A DNA stretch of 32,294 bases from Desulfosarcinaceae bacterium. Lineage in GTDB: Bacteria; Desulfobacterota; Desulfobacteria; Desulfobacterales; Desulfosarcinaceae. The number at the start of each line of letters is the position of its first letter. Positions within the stretch are counted from its first letter, which is position 1. The stretch spans positions 1 through 32,294 of the forward strand of contig JASJCL010000072.1 in assembly GCA_030066015.1 (NCBI GenBank), read 5' to 3'. Of this stretch, positions 9,412-17,299 are shown in pieces. Made by a program: the position numbers and the translations under genes. The notes under the pieces are model-generated. The model was not told the origin of the DNA and made no database searches. It worked only from the letters and a program-made list of their open reading frames with translations.

Positions 9412-10442
9412 TTTACGACACCCTCCTTGGTGCCCAAATTCAAGAGGGGCAAGAGATTGTTCTGGCTCTCATCCAAGATGATCTTGGGCCCCAGACGCGG
9501 CAGCAAATCGCGTATCGACTCCAGGTACATGCGGCGCTTGGTGACATCCTTGGCTTTGGCATACTCTGCATACAGGCTTTGAAAGCGGGCGGCGTCACCT
9601 TTGGCACGGTTGACGCGATCGAGGGCAAAACCCTCGGCGGCTTTGATGGTTCGTTCCGCCTCACCACGCGCTGCTGGAATGGCCTTGTTATAGTCCTCAC
9701 GTGCCTGGTAGATCATCTGCTCCCGTTGCTGAATCGCCTGGTTGACCTCGTTGAAGGAGGGCTGTACAGGGCCGGGCACATTGGTTTTCTTCATTTCGAT
9801 GGTAGTGACGTGGATGCCGGTTTCCGCCTGATCCAACTCTTTTTGAAGGAGTTCGCGGGATTCGATGGCAATCTCTTCTCGTTTGGTGATCACCTCGTTG
9901 ATGCTGCGGTCACCCACGACCATGCGCATGGCGGCCTCGGACATGTCACGCAGGAGACGCCGCACGTCCCGGACCTTGAACAAAAAATTGTACGGGTCTT
10001 TGATGCGGTACTGAACGATCCAGGGGACCACGGCCACATTGAGGTCGCCGGTCAGCATCAAGGAGACACTGTTTTCGTCTGAGCTGGCCGCAAAGCGACT
10101 GCGTTCCGATTGGCCCACCGTACGAAAGCCGAACTCCTCTTTGTAGACGCGCCGAACCTTCACCTTGGATACTTTTTCAATGCCGGCAGGGAATTTGAAG
10201 TTCAGACCCGGCTGGGTCGTGCGCACAAATTTGCCGAAGCGCTGCACCACGCCCACCTCATCAACGGCAATGGTGAAGAAAGTCGACGATCCGAAGTAGA
10301 GCACTGCAATGAGGAGCAGAAGCAGGGGGCCGCCGGGCAGCTTCATCTTGCGAAACTGCTTGACCAGGTCGTCCATTTGCGGTGGTACGCCGCCTTTTTG
10401 CTGCTGCTGTTGCTGATTTAACTTTTCCCAGTCCCACGCCAT
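9408..10442 (-). CDS. hflK: HflK, SPFH/band-7 membrane protein
   Basis: Partner of HflC in the inner-membrane complex that surrounds FtsH. The protein has 344 residues. A Gln-rich cytoplasmic N-terminus (about residues 9-15) is followed by a membrane segment at about 38-58 and a band-7 domain beginning IAVDEVGVVQRFGKFVRTTQPGLNFKFP. The helical tail contains EVNQAIQQREQMIYQAREDYNKAIPAARGEAERTI in part, typical of HflK. The start at 10442 has AGGAT 7 nt upstream. It is the first gene of the hflK-hflC operon, with a good promoter at 10504-10532. Confidence 0.95.
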   Translation of the reverse strand: MAWDWEKLNQQQQQQKGGVPPQMDDLVKQFRKMKLPGGPLLLLLIAVLYFGSSTFFTIAVDEVGVVQRFGKFVRTTQPGLNFKFPAGIEKVSKVKVRRVYKEEFGFRTVGQSERSRFAASSDENSVSLMLTGDLNVAVVPWIVQYRIKDPYNFLFKVRDVRRLLRDMSEAAMRMVVGDRSINEVITKREEIAIESRELLQKELDQAETGIHVTTIEMKKTNVPGPVQPSFNEVNQAIQQREQMIYQAREDYNKAIPAARGEAERTIKAAEGFALDRVNRAKGDAARFQSLYAEYAKAKDVTKRRMYLESIRDLLPRLGPKIILDESQNNLLPLLNLGTKEGVVK

Positions 10443-10503
10443 AAGTCTATCCTGTTTGTATTGTTAAGGTTTTTTAACGCATCCTCCCTTAATAAGGCAT
10501 TTT

Positions 10504-10532
10504 AATTTAAGCGTCCGCCCTATTCAAGTCAA
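10504..10532 (-). promoter_or_regulatory. Sigma-70-type promoter of hflK-hflC
   Basis: On the minus strand TTGACT (10532-10527), an exact 17-nt spacer and TAAATT (10509-10504) lie about 65 nt before the hflK ATG. The match is 5/6 at -35 and 4/6 at -10. Confidence 0.6.
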
Positions 10533-10578
10533 GGGTTTTAAGCGGCTGGCGTTCCGCGAATCATTTTGATCCCGCGGC

Positions 10579-10607
10579 TTGACAGGTGAATTCAGATGAC
10601 CGATACA
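10579..10607 (+). promoter_or_regulatory. Candidate promoter of the DciA-like/methyltransferase pair
   Basis: TTGACA at 10579-10584 is a perfect -35. After 17 nt comes GATACA (10602-10607), a weak -10 with three matches. It points toward the DciA-like gene 77 nt further on, in the region divergent from hflK. Confidence 0.4.
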
Positions 10608-10683
10608 GATGAAAATATGCCCGCTAACCGCTTTCGCGGTTGTGCAATGAACGCCGTTGGCACTGCCCCAGATGGTGGATCAT

Positions 10684-11001
10684 ATGCCGACCAAACGCAC
10701 TCCCATGAAGAGACCGATTCCACTCGGGGATGTAATTCATGAGCTGTTGCACCGTCATCGGCCAACCAGCGCCGATCGCCTGGCACGCGTTTGCGACATA
10801 TGGCCCCTGGCAGTAGGGGATTCCATCGCCCGCAACGCCAAGCCTGGAGCGATACAGGGCAAAGTGCTGGTGGTGCATGTGACCAATAGCACCTGGCTGC
10901 ACCAGCTGCGGTTCATGAAAACCGACATGCTCGTCAAACTCAATCAACATCTGGGAACTGCGCATATTAGCGATTTGCGATTTAAAATCGGTGCCTTATG
11001 A
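10684..11001 (+). CDS. DciA/DUF721-family protein
   Basis: Protein of about 105 residues of the DUF721 family, whose best-known member DciA loads the replicative helicase DnaB in bacteria that lack DnaC. The motif pattern fits: LGDVIHELLHRH near the N-terminus, then WPLAVGDSIARNAKPGAIQGKVLVVHVTNSTWLHQLRFMK in part, with the conserved W and the L-V-H-V strand. Several in-frame starts exist (TTG 10657, ATG 10672, 10684 and 10705). I prefer 10684 because GGTGGAT lies just upstream. It overlaps the methyltransferase gene by 4 nt (ATGA), so the two form a coupled pair. A helicase-loading role is inferred from the family only. Confidence 0.8.
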   Translation: MPTKRTPMKRPIPLGDVIHELLHRHRPTSADRLARVCDIWPLAVGDSIARNAKPGAIQGKVLVVHVTNSTWLHQLRFMKTDMLVKLNQHLGTAHISDLRFKIGAL

Positions 11002-11732
11002 ATGGAGGTATTCAGGGCACGACACTGGATTCCTTTTACCGGGGTGCCTTGACCCTGCATCAGCCCGAATCTGGCTATCGATTTTCCATTGACGCAGTGC
11101 TGCTGGCTGCCCATGCCCGCCCGCGGCCGGAAGATCTGGTGCTTGATCTGGGCACCGGATGCGGCGTGGTCGCCCTTTTGATGGCCCGGCGTTGCGAGAC
11201 GCTCACTATTTACGGGGTTGAATTGCAGGCCGACCTTGCCCAGTTGGCCCGTCATAACGTCCTTATCAACGACCTGGATGACCGTGTTCATATCATTCAG
11301 GGCGACATCAAGAAGCTCGATGGCAAGCTGCTTCCCCGGCCTGCCGACCTGATTGTCGCCAACCCCCCCTACTATAGGCTTACCAGTGGTCGATTGAATC
11401 CCGATGATCAGCGCGCCGTGGCCCGCCACGAATTGCGGCTGACCTTGGACCAGTTCCTGGCCGCTACCAAGCGTCACCTGCGCACCGCAGGACGAATGGT
11501 TTGCGTCTACCCATGTACCCGCTTGATTGACCTTCTCACAGGGATGCGCAAAGAGGGAATCGAGCCCAAACGAATCCGCTTGGTGCACGGCAAAGCCGAC
11601 GACGAAGCCCGTTTTGCCATTGTCGAGGGGATCCACCAGGGGCGGCCCGGGTTGACGGTCGATGCGGCACTGGTGATGTATTCGGCCGATGGGAATTACG
11701 CTCCAGCTATGGAGCCCTACTTCAGCATCTAA
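10998..11732 (+). CDS. TrmN6/YfiC-type N6-adenine tRNA methyltransferase
   Basis: SAM-dependent class I methyltransferase of 244 residues resembling E. coli YfiC/TrmN6, which methylates N6 of A37 in tRNA1(Val). SAM-binding motif I is DLGTGCGVVAL at 50-60. The catalytic NPPY, specific to N6-adenine and related amino methyltransferases, is at 122-125. The opening FYRGALTLHQPESGYRFSIDAVLLA is also characteristic of this family. It is coupled to the DciA-like gene upstream. Its stop lies only 3 nt from the stop of the convergent DUF1015 gene. The exact tRNA target is not proven by the sequence. Confidence 0.88.
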   Translation: MNGGIQGTTLDSFYRGALTLHQPESGYRFSIDAVLLAAHARPRPEDLVLDLGTGCGVVALLMARRCETLTIYGVELQADLAQLARHNVLINDLDDRVHIIQGDIKKLDGKLLPRPADLIVANPPYYRLTSGRLNPDDQRAVARHELRLTLDQFLAATKRHLRTAGRMVCVYPCTRLIDLLTGMRKEGIEPKRIRLVHGKADDEARFAIVEGIHQGRPGLTVDAALVMYSADGNYAPAMEPYFSI

Positions 11733-11735
11733 CCC

Positions 11736-13127
11736 CTAGCTACTTCCCCCCTTTTTGCTGTCCAATGACCCTGCCGCAGCACCCTGCTGCAGGTCCTCAT
11801 CCTCGAGGAGTGAATTCATGACAAGGCCCGACAGCACTTTCGGAAAAAAATAGGTCGATTTCCGCGGCATCACGAGACCCGCTTCACTGACCCGACGAAC
11901 TTGAGACATGCGTGTGGGATTGAGGATAAAGGCCACATCGTAGGTTTCATTCTGGGCGGCTGCCACCGCCGCGCGAGCGCTGCTGCTGTAACCGATAAGC
12001 TCATTGTTGTCCAAGCGTGTCTGGTCGAAACCTAAAAGATCCATAAAAATCAGACGGGTAAGTACGCTGACATCCAGGTCTTGTAATTCTGCCGCCATCT
12101 CCTGGCCGTAGCGTTCAGACATCACCCGAGGTTTCAATCGTAAGAGGGTCAATTCCGGACGACCCTTCCGGGCCAATCCGATGGCATTTTCGTTGGACAA
12201 GGCGCGAAGGCGATCCAGAAATTCACTGGCGAGCGAATCCGAGTCGCCATTGGTGTCAGTGAAGTGTTCTACATCAAAGTAGCTTTCGGCAAGCGCCAAC
12301 ATCTCGTCTAACGCCTTTTCAGATACCTGGTGGAGTAAACGATGGGCCGGAAGGATGATCATGCCGGGATCCTGCATACTGGCCAGATACATCATCACGA
12401 AATTGGCTGGATGTGACGCTGAGAAATGGGGTGTGCGCGCGGCCACCCATTGTCGATAATGCAGTGCAGTTTCGTACCGATGGTGACCGTCTGCAATGTA
12501 GAGACGCTCATGGGTGAACGCCGCCGTTATCCTTTCTTGAATATGGGGGGCGGTCAGACGGTATAGCCGATGCCGGTTGTTCTGATCGTCGGTCATGTCA
12601 ATAAGCGCCGTCGATTTCGGGATAGCGGTTTTCAATGAATCAATGATGGCACCATTGTCGGCATAGAGCGAAAAGATCGGGCTGAAGTTCGCATGGCAAT
12701 GGCGCATGAGGCCCAGACGTTCCGACTTTACCTTTGAAAAGGTCTTCTCGTGCGGCAGAATGATGCCTTTTTCGAAAGCCTCGAGTCTCACACACGCAAT
12801 CAGCCCGAAGCGGTTTAAGTGGTTGCCGTCCTGATTGAAACGGGTTTCTTGAAGATAGAACGCTGCCTGGTTATCTCTGCGTAGGAGGCCTTCCGACAGC
12901 CATTGCTTGTAGGTTTGGCCAGCCCGTCGGTGGCGGTCCGAATCTCCTCGATCATCGGGTCGTCCACTGGTGAGAATCAGTCGAACGACATTGTTGGGAT
13001 GACGTTCATACAGGGTCTTTTGATACGCCGGTGAGATCACGTCGAAGGGCGGCGCGGTGACATCGGCCATCGGGGTAATGGCATTTGGATTGTAAAGAAT
13101 GCCTTTGAAGGGGATGACGTCGGCCAT
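11736..13127 (-). CDS. DUF1015-family protein
   Basis: Protein of 463 residues of the DUF1015 family. Recognisable blocks are the start MADVIPFKGILYNP, the TAPPFDVISPAYQ segment, the central YIADGHHRYETAL with its conserved DGHHRYE, and LPHEKTF. The biochemical function is not established to my knowledge; members are often found near serine-biosynthesis genes, but none is present here. The ATG at 13127 has AAGGA 8 nt upstream. It appears monocistronic. The C-terminal 25 residues (after LLEDEDLQQG) are low-complexity. There is no obvious terminator in the 3-nt gap to the convergent methyltransferase gene. Confidence 0.9.
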   Translation of the reverse strand: MADVIPFKGILYNPNAITPMADVTAPPFDVISPAYQKTLYERHPNNVVRLILTSGRPDDRGDSDRHRRAGQTYKQWLSEGLLRRDNQAAFYLQETRFNQDGNHLNRFGLIACVRLEAFEKGIILPHEKTFSKVKSERLGLMRHCHANFSPIFSLYADNGAIIDSLKTAIPKSTALIDMTDDQNNRHRLYRLTAPHIQERITAAFTHERLYIADGHHRYETALHYRQWVAARTPHFSASHPANFVMMYLASMQDPGMIILPAHRLLHQVSEKALDEMLALAESYFDVEHFTDTNGDSDSLASEFLDRLRALSNENAIGLARKGRPELTLLRLKPRVMSERYGQEMAAELQDLDVSVLTRLIFMDLLGFDQTRLDNNELIGYSSSARAAVAAAQNETYDVAFILNPTRMSQVRRVSEAGLVMPRKSTYFFPKVLSGLVMNSLLEDEDLQQGAAAGSLDSKKGGSS

Positions 13128-13470
13128 GGAACGATCCTTATTATTATCTGAGGGGGTGGCACCGTTTTGGGTGGTGAAGCTAGGCGGTGGTGGTAATGGC
13201 GGTGGTTGCTGCTTACCTGTGTGGATGATTACCGCAGTGTTCGTGAAATCGTGAGGGCGTGCCTTCTGATACTATAGCCGCTCGATCAATTCAAGATACA
13301 GTTTCTTCGGACGTGTAACCACTTGGTATTCGGCGCCGGAGCCGCTCCAAACCTTCATTCGGCATTGACACCGTTGGGCAAACAGGATATTGAGGCTATC
13401 CATCTCAGCGCGGTCCCGGTGGTGCTTCATCCAATTACCACGGTACCCCGATGGTAGTCATTGACCAAAC
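13128..13470. other. Intergenic region between DUF1015 and tRNA-Ser
   Basis: About 340 nt without a firmly supported gene. It contains the DUF1015 ribosome binding site, a GGTGG-rich stretch around 13181-13206 and the candidate 52-codon ORF listed separately. I see no convincing promoter for the tRNA genes. Confidence 0.5.
13272..13430 (-). CDS. Candidate 52-aa small protein, unrecognised
   Basis: An ATG-started reading frame of 52 codons on the minus strand. The product begins MKHHRDRAEMDSLNILF, has a CxC (C21, C23), and ends VVTRPKKLYLELIERL, a plausible beta strand followed by an amphipathic helix. Its composition looks protein-like rather than random. Against it, no Shine-Dalgarno sequence precedes the ATG, and I do not recognise the family. 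It lies upstream of DUF1015 on the same strand, 144 nt away, and could be a leader gene of that transcript. Confidence 0.35.
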   Translation of the reverse strand: MKHHRDRAEMDSLNILFAQRCQCRMKVWSGSGAEYQVVTRPKKLYLELIERL

Positions 13471-13561
13471 GGTGGGTTGGCAGAGTGGTTGATTGCGGCA
13501 GCCTCGAAAGCTGTTGACGGCTTCCAGTCGTCCGTGCGTTCGAATCGCACACCCACCGCCA
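13471..13561 (+). tRNA. tRNA-Ser (anticodon CGA)
   Basis: Class II tRNA with a long variable arm. The acceptor arms GGTGGGT (13471-13477) and ACCCACC (13551-13557) pair, followed by discriminator G and an encoded CCA. The anticodon loop CTCGAAA at 13503-13509 carries CGA (13505-13507) for UCG codons. The T loop GTTCGAATC is standard. Confidence 0.96.
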
Positions 13562-13633
13562 CACCGCCAAGTAGCTTGAGTTCTCGCCACGCGGTACTCT
13601 ATCAGGCTGAGAGAACAACGGTGTACCCAAAAT

Positions 13634-13727
13634 GGAGAGATGACCGAGCTGGCTGAAGGTGCACGACTGGAAATCGTGTGTGCTGTCACAAGCGGCACCG
13701 AGGGTTCGAATCCCTCTCTCTCCGCCA
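13634..13727 (+). tRNA. tRNA-Ser (anticodon GGA)
   Basis: Class II tRNA with acceptor arm GGAGAGA (13634-13640) pairing with TCTCTCC (13717-13723), then discriminator G and an encoded CCA. The anticodon stem CACGA/TCGTG encloses CTGGAAA, giving GGA at 13669-13671 for UCC/UCU codons. A long variable arm and a GTTCGAATC T loop are present. It lies 72 nt after the tRNA-Ser(CGA). Confidence 0.96.
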
Positions 13728-13903
13728 CCTATTTGCGACAGACCCCCTGAGCTAATGCCCATTTCCCGCCGGCAGGCAGCGTTGCCCCAACGGAAAGGAC
13801 GAGCTGGGGGTTTCGTATTTGAGCCAAATGCCCATCGCTGGTAAACCGTATCCTCACTACAGTGGCAGGGCAGGCAAGGCATCCTGCTCTGAGCGTGTTC
13901 TCC
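13728..13903 (+). other. Gap between tRNA-Ser(GGA) and dnaX with a possible weak terminator
   Basis: No gene is seen in these 176 nt. CCCCC (13743-13747) and AGCT (13750-13753) can pair with AGCT-GGGGG (13802-13810), which is followed by TTTCGTATTT. A small CGTTG-CCC-CAACG hairpin (13780-13792) lies inside. This could end the tRNA transcript, but the loop is long and the T tract is poor. Confidence 0.3.
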
Positions 13904-15589
13904 ATGTCTTATCTCGTCCTCGCACGTAAGCACCGGCCGCAAACCTTTGCGGCGGTCATCGGGCAGACCCATGTCACCCAAACGTTGAGCAACGCCATAG
14001 TTGCCGATCGGTTGGCCCACGCTATCCTATTGACGGGTCCCCGGGGGACCGGCAAGACAACGATCGCCCGCATTCTCGCTAAGGCGATGAATTGTGAAGC
14101 CGGGCCGCAGCCCCAGCCCTGTAATAGCTGCCAATCCTGCTCTGATATCACCGCTGGCCATGCCACCGATGTTTTTGAGATCGACGGGGCCTCCAACAAC
14201 AGTGTCGACCAGGTGCGCGAACTGCGCGAGAACTTACAATTCCTGCCGATCCAAAGTCGTTACAAGATCTTCATCATCGATGAGGTCCACATGCTCAGCC
14301 TGGCGGCCTTCAACGCCTTGCTGAAAACCCTCGAGGAGCCGCCGCCCCACGTACTGTTCGTTTTTGCCACCACCGAGCCCCAGAAAATACCCATAACGAT
14401 TCTGTCGCGCTGCCAACGCCATGATTTGCGTCGGGTGGGGTATGAAGCGCTTACCCAGCATCTGCTCAGCCTTTGCCAAGAGGAGGGATTCGAGCTGTCG
14501 GCCGACAGCCTCTGGCTGATCGCACGGGAAGCCGACGGCAGTGTGCGCGACGCTCTCAGCTTGTTGGATCAGGTCCTTTCTGGAGCTGACGGGACGGTGA
14601 CGGACGCCGAGATGCTTGAATTACTTGGGCTAATCGACCGGAAAGTACTCTTTGAACTGGTCGATGCCATTTTGGCTAAAAAGCTCGTCACCATCCTTGA
14701 GATCCTCGAAAGTGTGTACCAACGTGGGCAGGACATGCGCAAACTTTACGCTGACCTGGTGGAGCACTTTCGGCATCTGGTCGTGTTGAAGACGACCCAT
14801 GCGCCTGGACGGCTGGTGGAATTACCGGAACAAGAACTCAAACTGATGCGACGGCAGAGCGAAAATCAGCCGCCCGCGGCCCTCGGTCAATTGCTGGAAC
14901 TCCTTTTTCAGGCCGAGGCTCAGATCCGATACGCCACTCAGCCGCGCTTGACCCTGGAGATGCTATTCATCCGGCTGCTTCAGGCGCGGCCGGCTTTGGC
15001 CATCGACACCCTGATCGAGAAAATCGATGCGCTTCAGCAGGGATTTCCGGTCGACCCGAGCGAGGGGTCACCGCCGCGGCAGCAGCCATCGGGCGATTCC
15101 ATAACGGCCCCCGCTTCGCAGCCGCAGCCCGCCGGCGCCGACGCGCATCAGCAGACGGCAGCTCCGGATGCCATCGATGCCGACCCGGCCGATGCACAAT
15201 CACCGGATGCCATTCACAAAGATCCCCAATCAGCCTGGCAGGCCCTGACGAAAGCATACGAAACCAGTCAACCAGCCCTTGCCAATACGCTGGCCGCTTG
15301 TCAATTGACGCAAACGGCGACGGGAGGCTATACAGTGAGCGTGGCGGGCAATCAATTTGCCGTCAACAAGGTCCAGAAAAATTTGGGAAAGCTTCAGCGA
15401 CGCTTGTCCGTACTCATGGGGACCACCGCCGTACTGAAGATTGATCAGGCGATCGCCTCCGATCAGGAGGCAATGCGTGAAAAAAAAAAAGAAGCGGAAG
15501 CACTTAAAAACAGGGCCTTGGATCATCCCCTGGTCGGTGAAGTGGTCGAACGATTTCAGGGCGAAGTAGTCGAGGTCAAACTTCTATAG
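13904..15589 (+). CDS. dnaX: DNA polymerase III subunit gamma/tau
   Basis: Clamp-loader ATPase of the replisome, 561 residues from the ATG at 13904. The frame opens earlier (13862), but MSYLVLARKHRPQTF is the family's conserved start. Walker A is GPRGTGKT at 45-52 and zinc ligands are C64, C73, C76 and C79. The Walker B/SRC region is IIDEVHMLS and the sensor is ILSRCQRHDLRRV. Residues about 370-440 form a Pro/Ala/Gln-rich linker. The C-terminal domain ends HPLVGEVVERFQGEVVEVKLL. A run of 11 A (15480-15490) near codon 526 could allow slippage. It leads a dnaX-ybaB-recR-ykgJ operon. No clear Shine-Dalgarno sequence precedes the start. Confidence 0.97.
   Translation: MSYLVLARKHRPQTFAAVIGQTHVTQTLSNAIVADRLAHAILLTGPRGTGKTTIARILAKAMNCEAGPQPQPCNSCQSCSDITAGHATDVFEIDGASNNSVDQVRELRENLQFLPIQSRYKIFIIDEVHMLSLAAFNALLKTLEEPPPHVLFVFATTEPQKIPITILSRCQRHDLRRVGYEALTQHLLSLCQEEGFELSADSLWLIAREADGSVRDALSLLDQVLSGADGTVTDAEMLELLGLIDRKVLFELVDAILAKKLVTILEILESVYQRGQDMRKLYADLVEHFRHLVVLKTTHAPGRLVELPEQELKLMRRQSENQPPAALGQLLELLFQAEAQIRYATQPRLTLEMLFIRLLQARPALAIDTLIEKIDALQQGFPVDPSEGSPPRQQPSGDSITAPASQPQPAGADAHQQTAAPDAIDADPADAQSPDAIHKDPQSAWQALTKAYETSQPALANTLAACQLTQTATGGYTVSVAGNQFAVNKVQKNLGKLQRRLSVLMGTTAVLKIDQAIASDQEAMREKKKEAEALKNRALDHPLVGEVVERFQGEVVEVKLL
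15480..15490 (+). other. Eleven-A homopolymer inside dnaX
   Basis: The run encodes the lysines of MREKKKEAE. Gain of one A leads to a stop after about nine codons (EKKKRSGST). Loss of one A gives a different tail of about 30 residues before a TAG. Either event would replace the last 35 residues of the protein. Confidence 0.7.
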
Positions 15590-15634
15590 AACACCTCATC
15601 GATGGTGGGGAAGCGCTGAGAGGAAGGAGCTGTC

Positions 15635-15946
15635 ATGAAAGGCATGGGCAATATGATGAAGCAGGCCCAAAAGCTGCAGGCCAAAATGATAAAACTGCAG
15701 GATGAACTGGCAGAGCGGACCGTGACGGCCTCTGCGGGCGGGGGCATGATTGAGGTAACTGCCAACGGCCGCCAGCAGATAACGGGTATCGTCATCGATC
15801 CCGAAGTGGTCGACCCTGAAGATGTGGATATGCTTCAAGACTTGGTGATGGCGGCCGTCAACGACGCCCTCAATAAATCCCAGGAGATGGTCAGCCAAGA
15901 GATGGGTAAGCTAGCGCCCGGAATGAATATTCCTGGATTATTTTAG
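15635..15946 (+). CDS. YbaB/EbfC-family nucleoid-associated protein
   Basis: Small DNA-binding protein of 103 residues that forms dimers and is thought to organise the nucleoid. It shows the classic MKGMGNMMKQAQKLQAKMIK start, the beta-sheet core TASAGGGMIEVTANGRQQITGIVIDPEVV, and the acidic helix DVDMLQDLVMAAVNDAL. The ATG has AAGGAG 5 nt upstream. It lies between dnaX and recR, its usual neighbours in bacteria. Its TAG stop shares one base with the recR GTG start. Confidence 0.96.
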   Translation: MKGMGNMMKQAQKLQAKMIKLQDELAERTVTASAGGGMIEVTANGRQQITGIVIDPEVVDPEDVDMLQDLVMAAVNDALNKSQEMVSQEMGKLAPGMNIPGLF

Positions 15947-16554
15947 TGAATCATTATCCCCAATCGGTCCTCAACCTCATCAGAGAGCTGTCCCGGCTGC
16001 CGGGTATCGGTCAGAAGACGGCCGAACGACTCGCCATGCATCTGCTGCAAGCAAAGGCTAGTGAGACGACGGCCCTGGCTGAAAGCATAACGGCCATGAA
16101 GCAGACGGTGCGGCTTTGCAAGCGCTGTTTTAGCCTCAGCGATGGCGATATTTGCCGTCTCTGCCGAAATCCGCAGCGCGACGATGGGCTTCTGTGCGTC
16201 GTGGAGCAGCCGGCCGACATGGCCTCCTTGGAAAGGTCTGGCGCCTTCAACGGCCTCTATCACATATTGGGTGGTGTGCTATCGCCCATGGATGGCATCG
16301 GACCGGACGAGATCCGCATCGATCCCCTCGTCCAGCGGGTAAGGGGGGGGGCGGTCGCCGAAGTGGTGCTGGCCACCAGCACCAGTGTGGAGGGTGAGTC
16401 TACAGCCGCCTATATCCGGGAGCGGCTACGCCGCTTTCCGGTTCAGGTCACCCGCATCGCTTCGGGTGTCCCCATCGGCGGGGACCTTAAGTACGTGGAT
16501 CAGGTGACCCTCAAACGGGCGATGGAAAGCAGACGAAAGATCGACGTTCCATGA
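15946..16554 (+). CDS. recR: Recombination protein RecR
   Basis: RecR of the RecFOR pathway, which helps load RecA on gapped DNA. The protein has 202 residues, the normal length. The helix-hairpin-helix segment is LSRLPGIGQKTAERLAMHLL at about 15-34. The zinc-binding C4 motif is C58, C61, C70 and C73. A Toprim domain begins at LLCVVEQPADMASLE, with GVLSPMDGIGPDEI and ATSTSVEGESTA following. The start is GTG, overlapping the ybaB stop by one nucleotide. The stop overlaps the next gene by 4 nt (ATGA). Confidence 0.97.
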   Translation: MNHYPQSVLNLIRELSRLPGIGQKTAERLAMHLLQAKASETTALAESITAMKQTVRLCKRCFSLSDGDICRLCRNPQRDDGLLCVVEQPADMASLERSGAFNGLYHILGGVLSPMDGIGPDEIRIDPLVQRVRGGAVAEVVLATSTSVEGESTAAYIRERLRRFPVQVTRIASGVPIGGDLKYVDQVTLKRAMESRRKIDVP

Positions 16555-16970
16555 GTTGTGAAGCGCTGTTCGAGTGTATCCAGTGCGGTGATTGCTGCAA
16601 AGGATTTGGTGGGACATATGTGAGCGCTGCTGACATAGCGGCGCTGGCGGCATACTTAAAGGTCACGGTCGAAGCGGTGCGCAACGCCTATTGTGCGCCC
16701 TCCGGCGACCGCCTTGTCCTTGTACAGGGGGAGGATGGCTATTGTATTTTCTGCACGGATAACCGCTGCGGTATCCATCCGGTTAAGCCGCGCATGTGCC
16801 GTGCCTGGCCCTTCATCGAGGGCGTGCTGGCCGACGTTGCCAATTGGGACGCCATGGCGGCCTCCTGCCCAGGTATCAAAACCGGTCATCCCCCGAAGAA
16901 GATCCGAGACTGCGTGAAGAGGGCTATCGCTCGCCTAGCGGACGAGTATCCGGAGACGTCCAGCGATTAG
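16551..16970 (+). CDS. YkgJ-family cysteine-cluster protein
   Basis: Protein of 139 residues of the YkgJ/UPF0153 family, predicted to chelate zinc or an iron-sulfur cluster. Cysteines lie in the N-terminal block CIQCGDCCKGFGG (C9, C12, C15, C16), with more at YCIFCTDNRCGIHPVKPRMCRAWPF and a late C. The function of the family is not established. It is translationally coupled to recR by an ATGA overlap and is the last gene of the dnaX operon. Its last 47 nt overlap the convergent gene on the other strand. Confidence 0.93.
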   Translation: MSCEALFECIQCGDCCKGFGGTYVSAADIAALAAYLKVTVEAVRNAYCAPSGDRLVLVQGEDGYCIFCTDNRCGIHPVKPRMCRAWPFIEGVLADVANWDAMAASCPGIKTGHPPKKIRDCVKRAIARLADEYPETSSD

Positions 16971-17229
16971 TGGGTTGCAGATGAAACTGCGTCGCTTCGT
17001 CATTCACCGCCCCATCGGCGGTGAGTATGCCGTGATGAAGAAGAGTGTCAAGGTGTGTTATCAGTGCTGATCGGTCCAAGTTCCAAGTCGGTAAGATGGT
17101 CTTCAGCGATAGGGGTTGCCCGGCATCCGCCAGTCCACAGCACAGCAGGTAGAGCGACACCGCCTCCACCGCCAAGCCCATTTTAAAGATCTGCTGCTCC
17201 CGGGTGGGAGGACGATGTGAAGACTCCAT
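16924..17229 (-). CDS. Small unrecognised protein, possibly winged-helix-like
   Basis: Protein of 101 residues with an excellent ribosome binding site, AGGAGG 5 nt before the ATG at 17229. This is the main evidence that it is real. Residues about 14-70 (from FKMGLAVEAVSLYLLCCGLADAG to LITHLDTLLHHGILTAD) look like a bundle of helices followed by a small hairpin, similar in outline to a winged-helix domain. That is inference from composition and I recognise no family. It is divergent from murI and its 3' end runs 47 nt into the convergent ykgJ-type gene. Confidence 0.65.
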   Translation of the reverse strand: MESSHRPPTREQQIFKMGLAVEAVSLYLLCCGLADAGQPLSLKTILPTWNLDRSALITHLDTLLHHGILTADGAVNDEATQFHLQPTNRWTSPDTRPLGER

Positions 17230-17299
17230 GACACCCTCCTAATTCTTTTGACATCTTTATCCCCTCCCACGAGAACGCTGCAGGAAGTGATTCTGGACA

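Noticed and set aside
13150-13165. TGGCAC sequence as a sigma-54 promoter
   Set aside because: The -12 element (TTGCA/T at the right spacing) is missing.
13427-14020. 197-codon minus-strand frame, and another at 13435-13728
   Set aside because: They run antisense through both tRNA-Ser genes and the dnaX start, a common false call at tRNA genes.
17248-17276. TTGACA-N17-GAGAAC upstream of murI
   Set aside because: The -35 is perfect but the -10 has only three matches, and the start site would leave almost no leader for a ribosome binding site.
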